The notes beneath the pieces are model-generated. The model did not search any database. It worked only from the letters and a program-made list of their open reading frames with translations, and was not told where the DNA came from. The translations under genes were made by a program, and so were the position numbers. Of a DNA stretch of 64,000 bases, positions 59,658-64,000 are shown in pieces (within the stretch, counting starts at the first letter, position 1; each line of letters begins with the position of its first letter). The DNA comes from Mesorhizobium ciceri WSM4083 (GTDB lineage Bacteria > Pseudomonadota > Alphaproteobacteria > Rhizobiales > Rhizobiaceae). The stretch lies in NCBI RefSeq assembly GCF_000519305.1, contig NZ_KI912610.1:1324846-1388845 (forward strand). Reading direction: 5' to 3'.

Positions 59658-61742
59658 TCAGGCCTCGCCGATGTCGATGATGATGTTGCCGTCGGCGTCG
59701 CTGCGTGCGCGGTCGCCGGGTTCGAGCACGGTGGTGGCGTCCATCTGTTCTAGGATCGCCGGCCCTTCGATGATCGCGTCGAGCGGCAGCTTTTCACGCG
59801 CGTATACCGGCGTGTCGTGCCATTGGCCGGCGTACCAGACCGGCCGGATTTCGCGCCGCGCCTCGTCGAGCGTTGTTGCGCGCCCTGCGGGGTCGATCAG
59901 GCGCGACAGATCGATCGCCGGACGCACGCCGGTCACCGACGTGTTGAGATTGACGAGGTTGGCGCGGATTTCCGGCAGCTCGACCTTGAAGCGGGCGAAA
60001 TAGGCCTTTTCGAAAAGCTGCTGCAGCGTTGCGCGCGTCACCGACGACGACGGCAGCGCCACATTGATGATGTGGGTCTGGCCGACGAACTGCATGTCGG
60101 CGGAATGGGTGACGCGGATCGTCTCCGGCTTCACCGCCTCCTTGCCTATCAGCTCCTCGCCTTCGTTTCGGTGCCGTTCCAACACAGCGTGAAGCTGGGC
60201 TTCGTCGAGCACCGACACCGGCTGGTTGATGGTGTTGACGAAGTCGTGGCGCAGGTCGGCAACGACGCAGCCGAGCGCGTTGGTGATGCCTGGACGCGCC
60301 GGCACCAACACTTTGGGCAGGCCGAGTTCGCGCGCAAGCGCGGTGGCATGCAACGGGCCGGCGCCGCCAAAGGCGAACAGCGCGAAATCGCGCGGGTCGT
60401 GGCCGCGCGACACCGAGACCATGCGGATGGCGCCGGCCATCTTCATGTTGCCGAGCCTGAGCACCGCGCCCGCCGCCTCGACGCCGGACAGGCCGGTCGG
60501 CTTGCCGATCTTTTCCTCGAAGATGCCAGTGACGCGCTCTGATGTGACGGGATTTTGGACCGCCAGCAGCTTCTTCGGCGCCAGCCGGCCGAGCACCAGA
60601 TTGGCGTCGGTGATGGTCGGTTCGAGGCCGCCGCGCCCGTAGCAGATCGGGCCGGGATTGGCGCCGGCACTTTCCGGGCCGATCTGGATCAGGCCGGCCG
60701 CATCGACGCGGGCGATCGAGCCGCCGCCGGCGCCGACCGTGTGCACCGCCACCATGGGCACATGGATCGGCATCGCATATTCGATCTCGATCTCGTTCGA
60801 GACTGCCGGCTCGGCATTGCGGATCAGCGCCACGTCGGTCGAGGTGCCGCCCATGTCGTAGGTGACGAGATTTTCGAAGCCGGCGCGTTTTCCGGTATAG
60901 GCGGCGGCGATGACGCCCGAGGCCGGGCCGGACATGACCGTCTTGGCCGATTCACGTGTGACGAAGCGGGCCGAGATCATGCCGCCATTGCCATTCATGA
61001 TCAGGAAGTCGCGGGCATAGCCTTTGGCGCCCAGTTCCTTGCGCAGCCGCTCGACGTAGCGCTCGAGGATCGGCTGCACGGAGGCGTTGACCGAAGCGGT
61101 CACGCCGCGTTCGAATTCGCGCGCTTCCGACAGCAGCGCATGGCCCGCCGTGATGTAGCCGTTCGGCCAGAGTTCGGCGGCGATTTCGACGGCGCGCCGC
61201 TCATGTGTCGGGTTGGCATAGGAATGCAGGAAATGGATGACCAGGGATTCGCAACCGGCCGCGATCAGCGTCTGCACGGCGTCGCGCATCTCGGTCTCGT
61301 CGAGCGGCGTGCGCACCGCGCCCGACGCTTCGACGCGCTCCGAGACTTCGAGCCTGAGATTGCGAGGAATGATCGGGACGAAGCTGCCGGTCATGCCATA
61401 GGCCTGCGGCCGCGTGCGCCGGCCGAGCTCGATCACGTCGCGAAAACCGCGCGTGGTGATCATGCCGGTTTTCGCCAGCCGGCGCTCGAGCACCGCATTG
61501 GTGGTGGTGGTCGTGCCATGCACGATGAGGTCGATGCCGTCGATCGGAAATCCGGTGGCGCCGAGCGCCGAAACGACACCGAAAGCCTGATTGTCGACCG
61601 TGGTCGGCGTCTTGGCTAGATACACCCTGCCACCGTCGCGGCCGTCGATCAGGAGCAGGTCGGTGAAGGTGCCGCCGACATCGATACCGGCAACGACATT
61701 TCCCTGGGAATCGCGCGCTTGCGCCGAAATATTCTCTTCCAT
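59658..61742 (-). CDS. hyuA: N-methylhydantoinase/5-oxoprolinase, A subunit
   Basis: A 694-residue ATP-binding subunit. GNVVAGIDVGGTFTDLLLIDG near residue 15 is the first phosphate-binding segment, IVHGTTTTTNAVLERR follows, and VTYDMGGTSTDVALI is the second actin-like phosphate loop; GAGGGSIARVDAAGLIQIGPESAGANPGP is nearly invariant. It uses ATP to open a lactam or imide ring. It heads the minus-strand group hyuA-hyuB-binding protein-GcvT-like. The divergent space to fpr (221 bases) carries a TTGTATACTA near-palindrome that may be a GntR-type site. Confidence 0.93.
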   Translation of the reverse strand: MEENISAQARDSQGNVVAGIDVGGTFTDLLLIDGRDGGRVYLAKTPTTVDNQAFGVVSALGATGFPIDGIDLIVHGTTTTTNAVLERRLAKTGMITTRGFRDVIELGRRTRPQAYGMTGSFVPIIPRNLRLEVSERVEASGAVRTPLDETEMRDAVQTLIAAGCESLVIHFLHSYANPTHERRAVEIAAELWPNGYITAGHALLSEAREFERGVTASVNASVQPILERYVERLRKELGAKGYARDFLIMNGNGGMISARFVTRESAKTVMSGPASGVIAAAYTGKRAGFENLVTYDMGGTSTDVALIRNAEPAVSNEIEIEYAMPIHVPMVAVHTVGAGGGSIARVDAAGLIQIGPESAGANPGPICYGRGGLEPTITDANLVLGRLAPKKLLAVQNPVTSERVTGIFEEKIGKPTGLSGVEAAGAVLRLGNMKMAGAIRMVSVSRGHDPRDFALFAFGGAGPLHATALARELGLPKVLVPARPGITNALGCVVADLRHDFVNTINQPVSVLDEAQLHAVLERHRNEGEELIGKEAVKPETIRVTHSADMQFVGQTHIINVALPSSSVTRATLQQLFEKAYFARFKVELPEIRANLVNLNTSVTGVRPAIDLSRLIDPAGRATTLDEARREIRPVWYAGQWHDTPVYAREKLPLDAIIEGPAILEQMDATTVLEPGDRARSDADGNIIIDIGEA

Positions 61743-61963
61743 CGTCGAAACCCGAAATGCGCGAACTACGGATATGCGTCAGTTTGGAAAGCTGTTTTAA
61801 GGGAGCATCTTGACGCAAATATCGTTTGTATACTAATAAATTCCGGACACAAGAGCTTGCCGCTTTGGAGTGTGCGAACAGCACGCCGGGACCTGAATGG
61901 TCCGGGCGCGCAGGTGAAGGTTTGGCGCCCGCGTCCGTAAGCTGGGCCAGAAGGTTGGATTTG

Positions 61964-62791
61964 ATGAACACCACATCCGCTCTCAACACCGTCGGCGCCC
62001 GACCGCTGCAGTTCCCTATACCGGCCAACGTCTATGCCGAGACCGTCGTCTCGGTGAAGCACTATACCGATCGGCTGTTCTCGTTCCGCATCACCCGTCC
62101 GCAGTCGCTGCGCTTCCGCTCCGGCGAGTTCGTCATGATCGGCCTGCCCAATGCCGAGAAGCCGGTGTACCGCGCCTATTCGGTGGCAAGCCCGGCCTGG
62201 GACGAGGAGCTGGAATTCTTCTCGATCAAGGTGCCGGATGGTCCGCTGACCTCCGAGCTGCAGAAGATCCAGGTCGGCGACACGGTCATCATGCGCCAGA
62301 AGTCGACCGGCACGCTGGTGGTCGACGCGCTGACGCCGGCCAAGCGGCTGTTCATGATCTCGACCGGCACCGGCATCGCGCCTTTCGCCAGCCTGCTGCG
62401 CGACCCCGACACCTACGAGAAATTCGATCAGCTGATCCTGACCCATACCTGCCGCGACAATGCGGAACTCACCTACGGCCAGGAGCTGGTCGCGGCGTTG
62501 GAAAGCGACCCGCTGATCGGCGAGCTGACCACCGGGCGCGTCACGCTCTACAATTCGACGACCCGCGAGGAATCGGCACGCATGGGCCGCATCACCGCGC
62601 TGATCGGCTCCGGCAAGTTCTACAGCGATCTCGGCATCGACAAGCTCAACCCGGAAACCGACCGCATCATGATCTGCGGCTCGATGCATATGCTGAAGGA
62701 TGTCAAGGAACTGGCCGAAAGCCTCGGCTTCGAGGAAGGCTCGCTGAGCCATCCAGCGACTTTTGTCGTCGAGCGCGCCTTCGTCGGCTGA
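61964..62791 (+). CDS. fpr: Ferredoxin--NADP(+) reductase
   Basis: A 275-residue FAD-containing reductase that passes electrons between NADPH and ferredoxin or flavodoxin. FAD-binding motif RAYSVASP (RxYS), then VGDTVIMRQKSTGTLVVD and NADP-binding MISTGTGIAPFASLLRDP, and the C-terminal MICGSMHMLKDVKEL. It ends SHPATFVVERAFVG; the last residues are as in the bacterial FPR group of Azotobacter and Rhodobacter type. In this class it often serves oxidative-stress defence. The ATG at 61964 was chosen by homology to the folded start; longer in-frame starts upstream are unlikely. Confidence 0.94.
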   Translation: MNTTSALNTVGARPLQFPIPANVYAETVVSVKHYTDRLFSFRITRPQSLRFRSGEFVMIGLPNAEKPVYRAYSVASPAWDEELEFFSIKVPDGPLTSELQKIQVGDTVIMRQKSTGTLVVDALTPAKRLFMISTGTGIAPFASLLRDPDTYEKFDQLILTHTCRDNAELTYGQELVAALESDPLIGELTTGRVTLYNSTTREESARMGRITALIGSGKFYSDLGIDKLNPETDRIMICGSMHMLKDVKELAESLGFEEGSLSHPATFVVERAFVG

Positions 62792-62817
62792 GCCGCACCA
62801 ACATCTCGAAGTCTATG

Positions 62818-62839
62818 TTTTTGACCGCACGGTCAAAAA
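62818..62839. promoter_or_regulatory. Perfect 22-bp palindrome, likely TetR-type operator
   Basis: Arms TTTTTGACCG and CGGTCAAAAA surround a central CA. The layout GACCG-NN-CGGTC is common for TetR-family operators. It lies 26 bases beyond the fpr stop and about 104 bases before deoC. It could also act as a bidirectional terminator, since T runs flank both sides, but the stem base is AT only. Confidence 0.5.
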
Positions 62840-62943
62840 TTGCTGCTTTCGCCGCCTTTTTCGGTTATGACCGCCCGCAGGACTCGTGAAGTACGGCTTC
62901 ACGGGCTATCTTCGGCACACGTCGCTGAATGAAAGGGCAGGAG

Positions 62944-63993
62944 ATGAGCAGCACAATACGCGAAGCCGATGTCGGCTCGTCCAAGGTGACGCCGCTGCCG
63001 GCGCGTGCCGCCGCCAACACAGCCGTACCTCTGGACCATCGCGTTGCGCGCAATCCCGGCATGAAGCTCGACCTCGGCTTCATGGAATCGGTGCGCAGCG
63101 TCAATCGCTCGGCGCTGGAACGGCGCGTCGCCAGCCTGACCAAGCGGCGCTCGATAAAGGCCGACAACCAGGCGGCCTGGCTGCTGCGCGCCGTCGCCTG
63201 CATGGATTTGACGACGCTGAATTCCAACGACACCGAGGAGCGCGTGCGCCGGCTCTGCGCCAAGGCGATCAATCCGTTCCGCCGCGACATTGTCGAGGGC
63301 CTCGGCATATCAGGTGAAACCATCCGCCCGGCCGCCGTCTGCGTCTACCATCCCTTCGTCGCCACCGCCGTCGATGCCTTGCGCGGCACCGGCATCCATG
63401 TCGCCGCTGTCTCCACCGCCTTCCCGCATGGCCTTACGCCGCTGTCGACCCGCCTGCAGGAGATCGAGGCCTCGGTCCGCGACGGCGCCGACGAGATCGA
63501 CGTCGTCATCCCGCGCGGCCTGGTGTTCGGGGCCAAGTGGCGGGAGCTTTACAACGAGATCGTCTCGATGCGCGCCGCTTGCGGTGACGCGCATCTGAAG
63601 GTCATCCTCGGCACCGGCGACCTCGCAACGCTGCGCAATGTCATGCTGGCCTCGATGGTGGCGATGATGGCGGGCGCCGATTTCATCAAGACCTCGACCG
63701 GCAAGGAAAGCGTCAACGCCACGCTGCCCGTCGGCCTCGCCATGGTGCGCGCCATCAGGGCCTATTTCGAGGAAACCGGCTATCTCATCGGCTTCAAGCC
63801 GGCCGGCGGCATTTCGACGGCCAAGGCCTCGCTCGACTGGCTGGTGCTGATGAAGGAAGAACTCGGCCGGCCATGGCTGGAGCCGGACCTGTTCCGCTTC
63901 GGTGCGTCGAGCCTCTTGACCGACATCGAGCGCCAGCTCGAGCACCATCTGACGGGACACTATTCGGCCAATCATCGCCACGCGATGGCTTGA
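62944..63993 (+). CDS. deoC: Deoxyribose-phosphate aldolase
   Basis: A 349-residue class I aldolase that splits 2-deoxyribose 5-phosphate into acetaldehyde and glyceraldehyde 3-phosphate. The Schiff-base lysine is Lys249 (DFIKTSTGK) and the second active-site lysine Lys285 (IGFKPAGGI); EIDVVIPRGLV carries the Asp of the family. It has an N-terminal extension of about 100 residues compared with the E. coli enzyme, as in the longer DeoC group. ATG 62944 has AAAGGG six bases upstream; ATG 62929 is in frame. An aldehyde dehydrogenase gene often follows in rhizobia, but the window ends here. Confidence 0.93.
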   Translation: MSSTIREADVGSSKVTPLPARAAANTAVPLDHRVARNPGMKLDLGFMESVRSVNRSALERRVASLTKRRSIKADNQAAWLLRAVACMDLTTLNSNDTEERVRRLCAKAINPFRRDIVEGLGISGETIRPAAVCVYHPFVATAVDALRGTGIHVAAVSTAFPHGLTPLSTRLQEIEASVRDGADEIDVVIPRGLVFGAKWRELYNEIVSMRAACGDAHLKVILGTGDLATLRNVMLASMVAMMAGADFIKTSTGKESVNATLPVGLAMVRAIRAYFEETGYLIGFKPAGGISTAKASLDWLVLMKEELGRPWLEPDLFRFGASSLLTDIERQLEHHLTGHYSANHRHAMA

Positions 63994-64000
63994 GAGATTT

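Noticed and set aside
1..64000. CRISPR arrays, phage genes, transposases, toxin-antitoxin pairs, biosynthetic gene clusters
   Set aside because: No regularly spaced repeats and no matching proteins were recognised. The only repeated elements are the two MITE-like copies and the short tandem duplications listed.

Overview
The window reads as chromosomal DNA of a Rhizobiales alphaproteobacterium, most like Mesorhizobium or a close relative. This is judged from uniformly high GC, long ABC-transporter and catabolic operons, the rpmH-rnpA-yidC block, and intergenic palindromic mini-elements of a kind common in that group. No phage, integrase, transposase, plasmid or CRISPR genes were seen. The species was not checked against any database.

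Layout. 0-6.2 kb is housekeeping: the tail of a DHA2-type MFS exporter, a secreted fasciclin-domain protein, yidC, rnpA and rpmH (minus strand), an orphan sensor histidine kinase, and tRNA-Arg(ACG). 6.4-19.7 kb is mixed accessory metabolism: a GNAT acetyltransferase, an SDR, a GntR/FCD regulator next to a decayed one, a polar amino-acid ABC system with no ATPase, gamma-glutamyltransferase, an oxalyl-CoA-synthetase-like ligase, a ketopantoate-reductase-like enzyme, a VOC protein, two methyltransferases and a lipoprotein aminopeptidase. 19.7-24.3 kb is a complete branched-chain amino-acid (Liv) transporter. 24.5-32.6 kb is an amide operon: AmiC-like sensor, AmiR-like ANTAR antiterminator, two Dpp-type permeases, a binding protein, an acetamidase/formamidase and a fused double ATPase.

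32.8-33.3 kb holds a frameshifted lipoprotein gene. 33.5-42.0 kb is a 4-hydroxyphenylacetate (homoprotocatechuate meta-cleavage) cluster with AraC and MarR regulators, flavin-dependent hydroxylase and reductase, extradiol dioxygenase, semialdehyde dehydrogenase, isomerase, decarboxylase/isomerase and hydratase. The final aldolase is not in the window. 42.0-52.8 kb is a divergent module controlled by an IclR regulator. One arm has a Tm-1-like protein, HAD hydrolase, omega-aminotransferase, a second class III PLP enzyme resembling phospho-lyases, and an APH-type kinase. The other arm has an APC permease, an unusual cytochrome P450 and an aldehyde dehydrogenase. I consider this the best candidate for an undescribed pathway. 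53.0-55.7 kb is a MetQNI-type importer. 55.8-61.7 kb combines ATP-dependent hydantoinase HyuAB, a solitary binding protein and a GcvT-like folate enzyme. 62.0-64.0 kb has ferredoxin-NADP reductase and a deoxyribose-phosphate aldolase preceded by a perfect 22-bp palindrome.

Two copies of a roughly 153-155 bp mini-element with 47-bp terminal inverted repeats sit inside operons at 26.3 and 40.1 kb, in opposite orientation. A 21-bp tandem duplication has doubled the ribosome-binding site and start of livM. Functions are assigned from motifs read by eye; substrates of transporters and of the catabolic modules are inferences.
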